Shown here: one piece after another, positions 53,001 to 64,000 of the stretch | Layout of the letters: every line of letters begins with the position of its first letter | Numbering within the stretch: position 1 is the first letter of the stretch | Assembly: GCA_946699065.1 (NCBI GenBank) | Contig: CAMPDV010000137.1 | Coordinates: 186,001 to 250,000 of the forward strand | DNA: 64,000 nt | Reading direction: 5' to 3' | From: Loxodes magnus | Lineage: Eukaryota; Ciliophora; Karyorelictea; Loxodida; Loxodidae | Position numbers and translations under genes: made by a program | Notes under the pieces: model-generated | What the model was told of the DNA's origin: nothing | The model's database searches: none | What the model saw: only the letters and a program-made list of their open reading frames with translations

Positions 53001-56000
53001 TAACGAAGCTAGTAACTTAGGAGGTGTTTTTTTCATATAAGACTCAAGTGAAATTTTTCTTTTAAACTCACAAGTTGCTTATAATGTTGCTAAAGAAGGT
53101 TCAGTAATTTACATGCTAAAATCTGGAATCAACAGCATGTTTTATAACTCAAGCTTCTCTTTTAACAAAGCAAATACGCTTGCTCTTATTTCCATGTAGA
53201 ACTCCTCGCTTGATTTCTAGAAGTGTTATTTTTTTAATAACACCTCTACAAAAGAATCCTCAGGTATCTTCGCGTCTTTTTCAAGATCAAGTGTTTCTAA
53301 TTGCATTTTTAAGCAATAAAGTGCTTCAAGTGGAACTTGCATTACCTTAAATAACAAATCAAAGTTGAAGGTAGAAAATTGCTTGTTTACTGAAATTTAA
53401 GCTTATACAACAGGAGGAGGTATATAATCAGATGATAGCTAAATAACAATAATAAACTCGAATTTTTTAAACATGAAAGCTCAAACAAGTGCAGCTCTTA
53501 ACACGTTTTTTTCAAGTGTAACAATCATAAACTCTAACTTTAAGAATTTAAAGACTTAAAAGGAACCCGCAGTAGCTAGTATTGAAAGTGGAGAATTAAA
53601 TATAATAAATGCAAGTACTATGTGAACGCAATATGGGAGCTTTTAGACTTAATAAACTTCAGTTTATATTTAGAATTTTAAATGTAGCTTTAGTTAAGGT
53701 AATTAAGAAGGGTAGTGCTTAAAAATAATAGACGCAGATTATCTATTTATAATGAATGCTATCCTATAAAACGCTGTTTCTTATAAAAATGTAGGAGGAT
53801 GCATATTCATTGATGGAACTAAAAAGAATTCTTAGAAGTAGTAGTATCAAATTTAAAACTGCTCTTTCTATAATTGCAGTGCTTTAGAAGGAGGTGCTGT
53901 TTACATTGATCTTTACGATATAAAAATTTCAAAATCTGTATTTCAAAAAAATAAAGCCTTTGGGTAAAATACAGGAGGTAGATTTTTATAAAATAGAAAG
54001 CTTTAAATCTCCAACAAAGGTAAAGGAGGAGGAATATACTTCGCCTGCACTCAATTACCATGCGACTATTAATTAGAATAAGTTGAATTTGATTAAAATG
54101 AAGCGCTATATGCAGGGGGAAGTTTCTATTACTCTTCAGTTTAGCCAAAATAAGCAAACATAATTTTCAAAAATAACACAGCTTGATATGGTAAAGATAT
54201 TGCGTCATATGCAGTTGGAATGGTTCTCCTTCCTACTAACTAAACTTGGATGATAAACAAAAATTTTATTTTCTAGCATTTAAATAAAAGCCAAAATAAG
54301 ATGAGATCTAATATCTGAAGAAGTCTGTAGTAAAATGAAATAAATCCACTTCTTCCTTTTGAGGAAAAAGAAGGATATTCTAATATAGCTCCTGGACAAT
54401 TTTTTCATAATTATTGATATGTAGGATTAATTGATGTTTTCGGTTAAATCTTAATTTCTGATTTCTCAAGTTCGGCTACACTTAAAGTTTCAGATATAAA
54501 CTCTTAAAATGATACAACCGTTTCAGGGTAAACAGAAGCAAAAGCTCATTAAGGAATTTTCACGTTTACAAATTTTATCATTATAGGAACTCCAGGTTCA
54601 GAGGTTATTTTGCAGTTTTTATGTACTGATATAGATTCTTCTAAAGTTGATAACAAAACTAAATATTTAGGCCAAACTTTAGATTTTTCTGTGAAGCTTA
54701 GAAAATGCATTTATGGGGAATAATAAACTAAAGATTCTTGCGTGATATGTGGTATTGAAAAAGATCAAAATGGAAGAACTAACAAGTATACTTTTGAGGC
54801 TGGCGCCAGTTAATGTAAAAACTGTGAAGACAATACTTATTGCTATGGAATGTCTCAAGTATATCCTCAAGAATTATATTGGAGACCTATGTGGAATTCA
54901 ACTCAAATAATAGAATGCTAAAATTCAGATGCGTGCGAAGGAAGCGAGCTATAAAGAGATCCATTAGGGGAATGCTGAGAAGATTAGGGATTTTTTGGGA
55001 AATTATGTGCATCTTGTAAAGATGGTTATTCTAACGTTGGAAATAATAAGTGCTCTATTTGTCCAGATTCTCAGTTAAACGCCTTAAGACTTTGAGGAAA
55101 TTTAGTGATTATAATAATTTTCAATGCCTTTATAGTTAAGTCTGCTATTAAAACTGCAGAAATGCCTTCAGAGATTCATAGTGTCTACTTGAAAATTTTT
55201 ACTAATTACTTGTAAATAATAACACTAATTTAGACTTTCAAACTTTCGTGGCCGGAAGCTATTTTAAGTATCTTTTAGCCTGCCCATACAGTAGAGAAAG
55301 TCCCTTAGTAATTTATGTCTTTCGACTGCTATGTGAAAGATAATTTGATCATGAAACCTTACTACTTTAAGTTGATACTATATTCAGTTTTACCTCTAAT
55401 TTGTGTAGTCAGCAGTTTCATTTGCTTTCTGTTGTTAGGAACTATCAAAGGAAAAGTAAGAAAATACCTCAAAAGTTATAATGCAACTACAATAGTTGTA
55501 CTACTCTTTCTCTTTCATCCTGATATTATAACAATCACTACCTCAGCTTTTTCTTGCATAAAGCTAGAAGACAATCTATATTTAATAATGGACTTAGAAA
55601 TCCTTTGCAAAGATAGAGAGCATCTGTTTTATGCCCTTCTAATAGCTCTTCCTGCTATTATTTTATGAGCTCTAGGAATTCCGCTATTCGCCTTACTTCT
55701 GCTTTATAAGCGCAACAAAAAGAATCGCTTATAACTACTAGAGGTAAAAAAGTAGTTAGGCTTTCTATATTTCGGTTATAAGCGTAAATCATACTATTGA
55801 GAGATAATAATTACTTATAGAAAAATAGCCATCATCTTTATCTCTGTTTTCCTAACTTAGCTCAGAACTTCTACTCAAGCACTAGCAGTTTTGTTTGTTA
55901 TAGGACTTTCATTTATATCTCACTGAATTTATCAACCTTATGAAACTAAAGATCTAGATGAATGCGAGTTTAAGTCAATTATTTGTTCTGGTATAACTCT

Positions 56001-56977
56001 TTATTGTGGGCTTTATTATTTAACTGACAATTTGAACGAGTTATTCAGATGATTATTTTTCGCAATAGTCTGTAGTACAAATGCTTACTTTCTAAAATTA
56101 TGGGGCATTAAATACTTACTTTCATTAAAGATTTATATTGATGATCTACAAATTCATCAAAAAGCCAGGAGAATATGGAGTATAATAAGAAGAAAGGAAT
56201 ATCAAGAAGACTTAGAATTACCTAGTTATAATCAAAAATCCTTATCAGAGTTAAACTTTAAGAAGTTCTAAGCTCGAAGCTATCAAGGATTTTTAATGAA
56301 GGTTTAAGAATTTTCAAGCTTTAGAATATCCCACATTTTAAGAGACTAAATAAAGCCTAAAGACGTAAAAAAAGATAATATTTTACATATGCAAGAAGTA
56401 GTCAAAAAGTCAGCTGATATTAGCTAAGAGAACGATAGCTAAAGTATCCTAAATATAAATTAAAGCCTTTATGACAATGAAGCTTCTACTATTTAGCAAA
56501 CAGAAAGATGCTTAGTAGTAAAAAATAAAGAATAAAATCTGGATTCCTTTGATAATTGTAAAAGACCCGGGAAATTTAACAGAATACGTTTGGTATAAGA
56601 CTAAGATGAGATTCTATCTATCTAGCAAAAAAAGGAAATTATAAAGAATGAATAGTTATAAAGAAGCTCCTAATAGTATATGAATTAAGGAAATTCTATT
56701 AACTTTTATGAAGTAGAAAAAACTGAAAATGCTAATATATCATGCATAAGTTTTACCACTGATTTAAATGAAAATTAAGATTAATAAGTATTAGCAATTC
56801 TTCAACCTTAGGTTTTAAATGTTTTGAGCGAATAACTGCCTATAAACTATGAAAAAGAAGCTAGTGAATCAACAAGCTTAGAATAAAAAAACTCCGAGTC
56901 AAAAATTGATGAGAGCAGTATAAAAGATGAGAGAAGCATACAAATTGAGGTAAGTTATTTCTAATTTTTAGAATTGA
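47080..56977 (+). CDS. giant LNR / beta-helix multi-pass surface receptor, copy B
   Basis: A paralogue of the 27,033 gene in the same orientation. ATG 47080 gives MQSFKLVVMVLKVFMTFLAF, a signal peptide. One frame then runs about 3290 codons: N-terminal domain (LVMNGEHY), LNR modules at about residues 263-1150 (GDGICDTEC, GNEECNSQC, LGDGICDDLC), a Tyr/Asn/Gly-rich insert at about 344-537, the beta-helix at about 1210-2410 with GGAIY turns, a Cys-rich stalk, about nine membrane helices at about 2670-3025 (MSFDCYVKDN; FHPDIITITTSAFSC) and a Gln/Glu-rich tail. Near the 3' end a 22-nt GT-AG intron (56950-56971) is predicted; splicing it brings TGA 56975-56977 into frame and makes the length divisible by three. 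Without it the frame would run to TGA 57088-57090, on top of the next start codon. Ectodomain and membrane core align with copy A; the insert and tail differ most. Confidence 0.87.
48105..48690 (+). repeat. Tyr/Asn/Gly-rich low-complexity coding tract
   Basis: About 190 residues of copy B consist of Tyr, Asn, Gly, Ser and Asp (patterns such as YYNNYN, SYYGN, GYYGYYG), read as TAT, AAT/AAC and GGA/GGT codons. It sits between LNR modules and is replaced in copy A by Ser/Thr/Glu repeats and a shorter Tyr/Asn tract. Such tracts are prion-like or aggregation-prone in other proteins; on the cell surface it may act as a flexible or adhesive linker. Open frames on the opposite strand here are artefacts of the biased composition. 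Confidence 0.85.
56950..56971 (+). other. predicted 22-nt intron in receptor copy B
   Basis: Begins GTAAGT, has CTAAT as a possible branch point and ends TTTTTAG. Removal yields QIEN followed by TGA and leaves about 109 nt before the ATG at 57087. Inferred from sequence only. Confidence 0.55.
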
Positions 56978-57086
56978 AGAATAGTAGACAACTAGGATAC
57001 AGACTAAGAGAAGGAGAAAAGTTAAGAATACTAAGTAAACTCTTATAATTTCTCTTCTCCTTCTAATTTTTCTTAGTCTATTTAGA

Positions 57087-59643
57087 ATGAGCAAGATGGA
57101 GTAAAAGAATGATAACTATATTATTTTAATAAATAACTTCAACTTTAAAGTTTTTAATTCTAAGTCTATATAATCATCTAGGAACCCTCCCCAAGTTTTA
57201 AAGTATTATAGAAAATGACCTCATATAATTATTTTCTTCTTGGTATTTTAGAACAGAACAAAAAAATTTTTCTAAATATAAGGAAAAAAGAAGCAAGAAA
57301 ATGTAGAAATAAGTATTCTAAATAATTGTATAGCGGATTATGATTTATAAGGCTAGGTAAGTCATAACAGTAAAGAATACCATAAGCCTAAATATGAATT
57401 ATATTTCAAAGCTATTTCGAAATCAATTAGCAGTTTGACTAAATAAGTATTTCATAATACCTTCGCTAATATTTATTATATTTAAAATCTTTATTGTATA
57501 ATATGCATTTTAGATACAAATTAAATTTAAGGTAAAGATAATTTTTAAATTAATGCTTGCAATATAAAACATGATATGACAATACACATATATAAGAAAG
57601 GAGATATAGTTGACTAATTAAATTTATGAGCTATCATCAAGTATATAAATGAAAAGTACTTCATATGATTAAATTAAATTATTTAAATAAAGTAGAAAAA
57701 AAAACAATTATATAGGCATAGTTTTAAACAGCTTCAGATATATTAATAGATATCTAAAAAGTATTTTTATTTTTCTAACTTGATCAGCTTTATAATACAC
57801 AAGCTTAAAATAAGCTTCAGTTCTTGTCGATAAATTTATTACCTTTCTTCTTAAACAAATCTACTATTCAAGTATTAGTAGACTTTTGACTAGGAAGTGA
57901 GAACTTAAATACTAATTTCTCACTGATGATACCTTTTTAAGTACTAAGAACTAGAAATTTAGAAAGAATACTCTTATAATTAGATAAAATTAGAATATTA
58001 ATGAACTAAGGAATCTGTTTATCATACACAATAATTAGAGCTAAATTAAATTAAAGTAGAACTATTTAAGCAAGTCATCTCTACAACCTTATTCCAAAAC
58101 TTGTAAGAAAGTAACTTTTATCATCCTCAATTGAGTAAATTGATATAGATGTCAGTACTTTTGATCTTGGAAGAAGGGAGAGGATTATTAGTATATAATA
58201 AATTAGATTTATTTTACTTTATTTTTGTAAACAACACAACAGCCTATAACTTGTTGGAACTATTTGGCCAAGTAAAAAAAATTTACTATTTTGAAGTATC
58301 AAAGGAAATGAAGACTTATATATTCTCATTTTATAGGTTTAAATCTAGTTAAATTGTAAGAATGTAACTACTTAATTAAAATTTAGATGCTGAGTATAGA
58401 ATGAAATAAATCGAGCAAGGTTGATCAAGAAATTATAGGAATTTAAAGCATTCAAATCAGAAATTAGCATAAGCTGAGTATTAGAAGGCTCTTATAGTAA
58501 TATTAAAACCACAAAAGTGATTGACAAAATTCACTTTTAGGTGAAATGTGATTAAAGCCTAGAAAAGTATTTTCGAGCTAAAGATATTTTCTAATGCAAG
58601 TAAGTAATTAAAAAATTTTAATAATATGAGGTAAGAGAGATTAAAGGATTTAAAGGTTCGGATTTTATAAGTAAAATTTATAGTTTTAGGCCTTTTTCTA
58701 ACAATGCTATTTTTCTTGCTACTTTTTCTTCATTTGAAGTTTGAAAGGGTTAGTTAGTTTTAATACAGCTGAAATAAAGTTCTCATAATTTCAAATAATA
58801 TCATTAAACATTTTGGTATCTTTATGAAGGTTTGCTTATAAAAGGGGATTAAAGGCCTTGCTTTCTATGAATATCATAATATAATATTTATAAATTAAGC
58901 AGTTTAGTAGTTTAACCACTGGAGTAGTTGTTAATCTGAAGATAGTACTTTGGGAATACTTTATCTAAACTTAAATATCTTGACGGTATAAACGAGTACA
59001 GCCTTTTTCTTAAAAATCCAATCATAAAACAAGCAAATTTCTTCTTCTAGCAGCTTAGCAAGTTTTAAGTAATCTCATTAACTTATTCTTTATATAGATA
59101 ATAAGCTTAGCTCATATAAATACCAAGAAAACTTCCTAAAGCAGCTTTGAAATTTAAGATTCAACTATCAAAATTTCTAATTTTACGTGTGATAAAAATT
59201 GAGGCTAAAATTAAGATCTATTTTGCAAAATAATGAAGCAACTTCTATCTAGCAAAAGTTACTTTTTTAAAGATTATTTCTCTTTATGAACTTAAGAAGG
59301 ATGGAATTATATTAGCAAAGTAAAAATCCTTTAAAAGTACTTATTAGATTTAAATATCATACTTATAATTAGCAATTTCACGAAAAGAGCTTTGCAAACA
59401 GACCTTTATAATGCTAGATAATGAACTCTTAATTTCAAAAATTTGAAATTGATGCTAGATATAATTTAAACCGAGATAGCTGTAGATCGTAGCTTTAAAA
59501 AATTGGGGAAGAAAGCAGAATGCATTTTACCTGGACTTGAAAACCATGTATTACTTAATCGAGTATAATTAAGCTTTTAGAACAAACAGAATGCTTAATT
59601 TCCCTAAAATTAAGTATTAATAAAAAGAATGCTCTTAAAATGA
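57087..59643 (+). CDS. probable multi-pass membrane protein, exon structure unresolved
   Basis: ATG 57087 opens MSKMEQKNDNY. Strong coding bias continues in that phase to about 58,700: SHNSKEYHKPKYELYFKAIS, KHDMTIHIYKKGDIVD, MSVLLILEEGRGLLVYNK, FIFVNNTTAYNLLELFGQ. The last two together resemble the start of a PAS fold (an 'N..A..LLG' pattern), but this is weak. A very hydrophobic helix (FIVLGLFLTMLFFLLLF) follows at about 58,680. From about 58,900 to 59,640 the +1 phase is favoured (SFEIQDSTIKISNFTCDKNW; TEIAVDRSFKKLGKK), with a TGA at 59641-59643. One intron of length 1 modulo 3 would join them; several GT-AG candidates exist at 58,631-58,840 and I cannot choose. The gene follows copy B closely in the same direction. 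Product not recognised. Confidence 0.42.
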
Positions 59644-59744
59644 TAAAGCTATGCATGGAGGCAATTATGTTTGCCAGATTATAATAAACAGACTCAGTTA
59701 ATAAAGTTTACGATATTGATAATACCAAAAAGAATATAAAGGTT

Positions 59745-60913
59745 ATGAAAATAATATTATTTATGAGTTATTTCACTGCAATAATTTTTCCTCTCTTCTT
59801 TGCTTAGGAGATAAATAAGCATACGCAATATAATTAATAGAAAGACTTTAAACTAATATTAGAATGTTAAGCTGCATGCAAATTTAAACTACCTTATCCA
59901 TAGATACAATTAGTGATAGTTAAAGACGATCATTCTAAGCCTGAAATAGTAAATTGTTCTTTCTATCTTGCTTCAACTTAAGTATTATAAGTCTTTTAAT
60001 ATCTAAATATTATTTACCTCCATCAGTATCTTTATAATAAAATCATCAGTCTAATCAATTAGTAAGCCTTAGAAACTTACAGTGTATATTAAATTAAATT
60101 AAAAAAATGATTTATCTATATATTGCTGTTTTAGATCTTAAGAATTAACCAAGTAAAAAATGATTTAGCTATGTTCTAACTTAATATACAGTTGATTAAA
60201 TTTTCAAAGTATTTCATATCTTCAACTATTATGACAAGCAAAATGTAATGATTTCAATTGTTATATAGTTATATTCTTAATTCGTTTTTTTAACTTTTTG
60301 TAGTAAGAGTCAGTTGATTTGTCTTTTTTGGCTTACTTAAAGGATTAATTGAGCTGTGCTTTCTGAATAACAAATTCACTTAAATTGTAGTGATGGTCTT
60401 TCTATTAATCTAGTTATTATTACCATAAAAATATCTGACTTTTCTTATATTAGCTTAGAAGATTTATTATACATACTTAGTAGTTTATTAATTAAATGTT
60501 TCAAACTAGCATCTATTAATTCCTTCTTATTTGCATCTCAATTTAATTTTAGCGTTATCAGAATACTTTGAATCGCTTTTTGTTTTGCTTTATAATCATA
60601 AAAATTTGAAGCTTTAAAAGGAGAGTATAAAAAAGGTCTATTAAATTTAGAAAGATCTTAAATTATTTCTCTCTGTATTATAGTTATACCTAATAACGAT
60701 TGCTTAAGTTTTATCTATTTTGTTTGTCTGAATTTTCTGTTTCTATTCTTATATACTTTTAACTTTTTCAAGTGAAGAACTAAACTAGCGGAACTTAAAT
60801 CTATTTTTGAACTTGAATAGTTTCAACTATGGATTCTACTATTTAGAAAAAAGTTGAAAAAAGCCTTTTTAAGCGAGTTTTTTCATATATTAACCTGCGA
60901 AATTACGTTTTGA
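59745..60913 (+). CDS. signal-peptide, multi-helix membrane protein (7TM-like)
   Basis: ATG 59745 gives MKIILFMSYFTAIIFPLFFA then QEI, an excellent signal peptide. A soluble segment of about 100 residues follows (LILECQAACKFKLPYPQ; IVKDDHSKPEIVNCSFY), with paired Cys. About five to seven hydrophobic helices come next, at about residues 120-345, with UGA-coded Trp at helix edges (SWFVFFGLL, VWIFCFYS). A predicted 17-nt intron at 60772-60788 (GTGAAG to ACTAG) changes phase to TELKSIFELEQFQLW and a TGA at 60911-60913; the spliced length is divisible by three (383 residues). The plan of signal peptide, ectodomain and 7TM recalls GOST/lung-7TM-type receptors, but no signature confirms that. The favoured frame after 60,830 is disputed with the next model, and the two could be one gene with a long tail. 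Confidence 0.45.
60772..60788 (+). other. predicted 17-nt intron
   Basis: GTGAAGAACTAAACTAG: GT-AG ends with an internal CTAAAC. The favoured coding phase changes exactly here, and joining gives TFSTELKSIFELEQ. Inferred only. Confidence 0.4.
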
Positions 60914-60945
60914 GTTATTGAGTAATCAGAAAAATTGATTATAAC

Positions 60946-61999
60946 ATGAAGCAAGATAATATAAGCAACTAAGAGAAACTCAGATTAGCTTTGACTTATA
61001 TTATAGACAATTAATCGAAGAAAAATGCTAAATATCATCAAAAAGTTCAAGTACTATTTATAATCCAAGCTTAAGAAAGCATTACGCAAGAAATTGCCAG
61101 ACCATCTACTTAAAAATGAGAAGTCAAACTAAAACTTTTTTTAATAGTATCTGCTTGGTATTTAGTAGTATTTTAAAAAATTAAAGGAATCTAGCCTTTA
61201 TATCTTGAAATAAAACACAACAAAGAAGTAACTTAAATCGATCAGAATACTTACCTAAAGTATACTAAAAATTAAATTAATTGAATAGAAAACTTTAGGA
61301 GCTAAATTTTATAGGAGCATAGTTATATAACAGGAAAAAATAAAGCATCTCAAATTAACGAAAATTTTTAAAATTAGTTGATTTCATTTTATTCACTAAA
61401 GAAAATAAAGATTTTATAAGAACGTAAAATTAATTAAAGCAAATATTATAAAAGAAATTTCATAACTAATTAAAAAATAAAAAAGAGGATTAAAGTGTAT
61501 TTGATAAGATATGAGCACAATTAAGTGTTAAAACTCGACTTATACAAAATACTTTTTAGACCAATTTTTGCAAACAGAATCAATTAGAGAAAATATAAAG
61601 ATCATCTTAAATTTTATGAAGCAAATGAAAAAGTAAAAATAAAAAGTATAAAACGAATAAACACTTTAAGTAGAAAAAATATAATATCTGAAGAGATTAG
61701 AAAAGTAAAAGTAAATTTGTTAATTATAAGTTTCTATCATCTTGTAGAAATAATTAGATAAAGAGAGCTTGATATGTTTATTTATCATATGAAAACGCTT
61801 GAAAAATTTTATTTATATATTGATAAAATTTACTTTTAGAATTGTTTGAGGTAAATATCTTATTAAAAGTTATACCTTTTAAGAAGTATTTACAAAAGAT
61901 TTTCCACTAAAGTTTGTCATATAGTTATCACTTATTCTAGCTTAAAAAATAAAGCTATTTTAAATCCAAAACAAGCTCAACATTGTACATGTATTTTGA
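60946..61999 (+). CDS. Lys/Gln-rich protein, unrecognised
   Basis: A phase with strong G-first codon bias runs from about 60,830 to 61,850. The first ATG clear of the preceding model is 60946 (MKQDNISNQEKLRLALTY); an in-frame ATG at 60829 (MDSTIQKKVEKS) would overlap it. Segments include QESITQEIARPST, WEVKLKLFLIVSAW, LYLEIKHNKEVTQIDQNTYL and YEANEKVKIKSIKRINTL. A predicted 19-nt intron (61851-61869) moves to a phase reading SYTFQEVFTKDFPLKF and a TGA at 61997-61999. One hydrophobic segment is present (FLIVSAWYLVVF). No known domain. It could be the cytoplasmic tail of the preceding membrane protein. Tail-to-tail with the minus-strand gene. Confidence 0.4.
61851..61869 (+). other. predicted 19-nt intron
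   Basis: GTAAATATCTTATTAAAAG, flanked by TTGAG and TTATACC. Removal joins two phases with coding bias and leads to a nearby TGA. Inferred only. Confidence 0.4.
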
Positions 62000-62386
62000 T
62001 TAATTATCAACACTTTTTAAGAAAATTATTAAGATTTACATGCTTTCACTTTGTAGATTATAAAAAAGTTATTATTTTTTCATTTATAAAATATAAAACA
62101 ATTTTCCCCTTTATTATTTAATAAGATTGCCAAGACCATTTATATATTTTTTCTCAATACCTAGACATTGCATTATCTATGTTTATGTTTAAGTAATCAG
62201 TTTACTAAAGCTAAATATATCTTTCCTAGTAGTTTATAATTTATGATTTCTATATTAATTAAGTTCAAAATGTTTGTCTTTAGACTTGAAATATGAAAAA
62301 TTTTTATTATTTATAAATTTTTTCTTTTTCTAAGAATTTCTATATTTTCATCCAATAATTTTTATTTCCTACATAAGATCTTTCTC

Positions 62387-63903
62387 TCACTCTATAGATA
62401 AAAAATCATTGTCTTATGTCAAATCGAACTCCATATTGCTTTTCTTATTTTTTTTGTGAGAATATTCACGTCATAAGTGTCATTGACTTTTGTAGATGAA
62501 ACGTATTTTTCTTTACTTTTTTCTGTTTGTTATTCCTTTTTTTATATTTCCATTGGAATAAAACCACTATGCTCGGATTTTTGTCTTAATTATCTCAGTT
62601 TTCTTTCAAAATTTTAAATTAGACTGACCTCTCCTAGTTTTTTCGTCTTGCTCTTGAAAAACTAAAATATTGTAGGACTAAACTTTCTCCTTTACCATAT
62701 ATTGCCCTATTATGCTTCTAAATTCTCTGTAGAAGTAAAGATCCTTCATCTTCAATGTGGTTCTCTGTTTTTCTTTTCTTTTTTGTTCTATTTGATTTTC
62801 TTCAAATATTCGAACTCTTATTATCAATTTTCATATTAGGTCTAGCATCTGAATTTGATCAATGTTTTTAAAGGTTTTTCTGTCCATGCTAGTCCAATAT
62901 GTTCATTGTTAAAGCAGCTTATTTAGTTATTAATCTAATTAGTTTCTTTTAAATTTATTTGGCGGAGTTTCAGTATCTTTCGCGTAGCGCTCTTTTCTTT
63001 TTTCAGGAGATGACCACATCTTTGGAGGTTTTTACAGCCTACCTCTATACCTTTGGTCTTAACTTTCTTGTGCTCCCCTTCACAAAGAGAAATTAATCTC
63101 TAGGAGCTTCAACTTTAATTTTATCTGATTTCTATATTAATTTAATTATTTAAGAACTTCATTAATTATAACTTATTTTCTAATAAGTAAAGATAAGCAT
63201 TATTTAAGGGATAATCTTAAGAGAAAACACAAAATAAAATTGTTTAGATTTTTTATTATTTCTCAGTAATAAATCTTATTTAAAGCAGCCACGTAGCTAG
63301 ATTGAATAGAAAACCTTTTTTAAATTTTATTTAATTTTGCTCTTAAAAGCTAAAATTTCTCTGTCAGTTCATATAGTTTTTAAGCATTTAAGTTGCAAGA
63401 AATTTTTTAACTAATCCTTATTTTTTATTTATCTAAGGCTTGATCGAGATTAATTTCATTGGTGTTATTTGCATCTAAAATAAATTAGCTTAAATTTGAT
63501 TTCATTTTGATTAAAATTAACGGAAGAAAGGAAATTCACAATGAATAATTGTTAAGATGGCCTTTAAATGCAATGCTTCAAAGGAATTTCTTTTGTTTCA
63601 ATTATATCTTTTTCTTAATAATTTCTAAAGCATTAAGCCCAAGATAATTTAAACTCAACATTAATCTATTAATTGAGTATATAAATAAAATTGTAAGCTG
63701 CTTTTATATTGGTATCTAATTTAAAAATTTAGAGATTCAAATTGAAGTTTAATTCAATAGTTTATCTTATCTTTCATTTGTATCAATTTATTGTGCCTTT
63801 GACTATTTTCTTCCAATAGAGCCAACTCTTTTCCATCAATCGTTCTATACTTATAAAAATTATTTGGCTATTTTTTCAGTTTCAAGTTATGCTTAAAACT
63901 CAT
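62387..63903 (-). CDS. charged coiled-coil-like protein with short introns, unrecognised
   Basis: Minus-strand gene from ATG 63903 (MSFKHNLKLKKQPNNFYKYR) to TGA 62387-62389. Three phases with clear coding bias are joined by predicted introns: 22 nt at 62662-62683, 26 nt at 62444-62469, and a longer one near 63,460-63,525 ending CTAATTTATTTTAG. The last is either 47 nt or 65 nt; either keeps total coding length divisible by three (about 467-473 residues). Readable parts include YRTIDGKELALLEENSQRHN, LNAQKLYELTEKFQLLRAKL (probably helical or coiled), MWSSPEKRKERYAKDTETPP, MKDLYFYREFRSIIGQYMV, FERKLRQLRQKSEHSGF and an acidic end MEFDLTQDNDFLSIE. No signal peptide and no family recognised; the Pro/Ser/Lys segment could be a phosphorylated linker. 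The gene exists with fair certainty; splice sites are provisional. Confidence 0.5.
62444..62469 (-). other. predicted 26-nt intron
   Basis: On the minus strand GTGAATATTC to AAATAAG. It joins KVNDTYD to KSNMEFDLTQ across a phase change, after which a TGA ends the protein. Inferred only. Confidence 0.35.
62662..62683 (-). other. predicted 22-nt intron
   Basis: On the minus strand it begins GTTTAG, contains CCTAC and ends ATTTTAG. It joins GQYMVKEK to FFKSKTKKLGEVSL across a phase change. Same length as the predicted intron in receptor copy B. Inferred only. Confidence 0.45.
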
Positions 63904-64000
63904 TTGCATGTTCCCACAATTTTAAATTTTATTTTTTAAACAAACGAAATAAAATATTTAGTTAAATATATAGCAAAACAGAGACTTTAAGTAAACAGAT
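63904..64000. other. AT-rich upstream region at the right edge
   Basis: The 5' flank of the minus-strand gene starting at 63903. Nothing recognisable is seen. Confidence 0.4.

Noticed and set aside
62387..63505. A single intronless minus-strand frame from 63,505 to a TGA at 61,928
   Set aside because: Codon bias switches phase near 62,670 and 62,450. Two short introns give a better protein and a nearer TGA, and avoid overlap with the convergent gene.
21873..64000. tRNA, rRNA, telomere or transposon features
   Set aside because: No cloverleaf-like tRNA, conserved rRNA core, telomeric repeat, terminal inverted repeat or reverse transcriptase/transposase motif could be recognised by eye on either strand.

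Overview
The window reads as somatic (macronuclear-type) DNA of a ciliate that has no dedicated stop codon. Outside the repeat array it is very AT-rich. Every recognisable gene uses in-frame TAA and TAG where glutamine belongs, and internal TGA where tryptophan belongs. Genes appear to end at a final TGA. That pattern (UAR = Gln, UGA = Trp or stop by position) fits the karyorelict code (NCBI table 27, for example Loxodes or Parduczia) best; Condylostoma (table 28) is the main alternative. Because nearly any frame is 'open' under such a code, I placed genes by domain content, codon-phase bias (codons starting with G), signal peptides and terminal TGA, not by open reading frame length.

Layout. 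(1) About 1-21.9 kb: a tandem array of about 177 near-identical 123-bp units on the minus strand, each encoding one 41-residue WD40 repeat. The predicted start codon is at 21872 and the 3' end lies off the left edge. Variation is concentrated at positions expected on the top, ligand-binding face of the propeller. Fifteen units carry phase-changing indels, and higher-order blocks of about 3.1-3.3 kb are duplicated. (2) 22.3-26.9 kb: one small coding-like stretch and one probable multi-pass membrane protein gene, both on the plus strand. (3) 27.0-37.3 kb: a giant plus-strand gene for a secreted-ectodomain membrane protein: signal peptide, about 19 Lin-12/Notch-type (LNR) cysteine modules, a long GGAIY-type parallel beta-helix, a cysteine-rich stalk, about nine membrane segments and a charged tail. 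(4) 40.4-42.9 kb: a hybrid histidine kinase with a receiver domain. (5) 43.3-43.7 kb: a small minus-strand RING protein with an N-myristoylation signal. (6) 47.1-57.0 kb: a full-length paralogue of the giant receptor. (7) 57.1-62.0 kb: three plus-strand membrane or coiled gene models. (8) 62.4-63.9 kb: a minus-strand gene with several short introns. Spacers of about 1.0, 3.1 and 3.4 kb show no supportable gene.

Function by inference: the two giant receptors flank a membrane-anchored two-component kinase and a membrane-tethered putative ubiquitin ligase, so the right two-thirds looks like a surface-sensing and signalling neighbourhood. The WD40 array resembles, in repeat homogeneity and in where it varies, the hypervariable WD40 recognition domains of fungal HET-E/HNWD NLR proteins. 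No NACHT or other effector is visible, and any C-terminal domain is outside the window. Predicted introns are very short (17-26 nt, possibly one of 47 or 65 nt). They were inferred from frame changes and GT-AG ends, so exon edges in the 22-27 kb and 57-64 kb regions are provisional.
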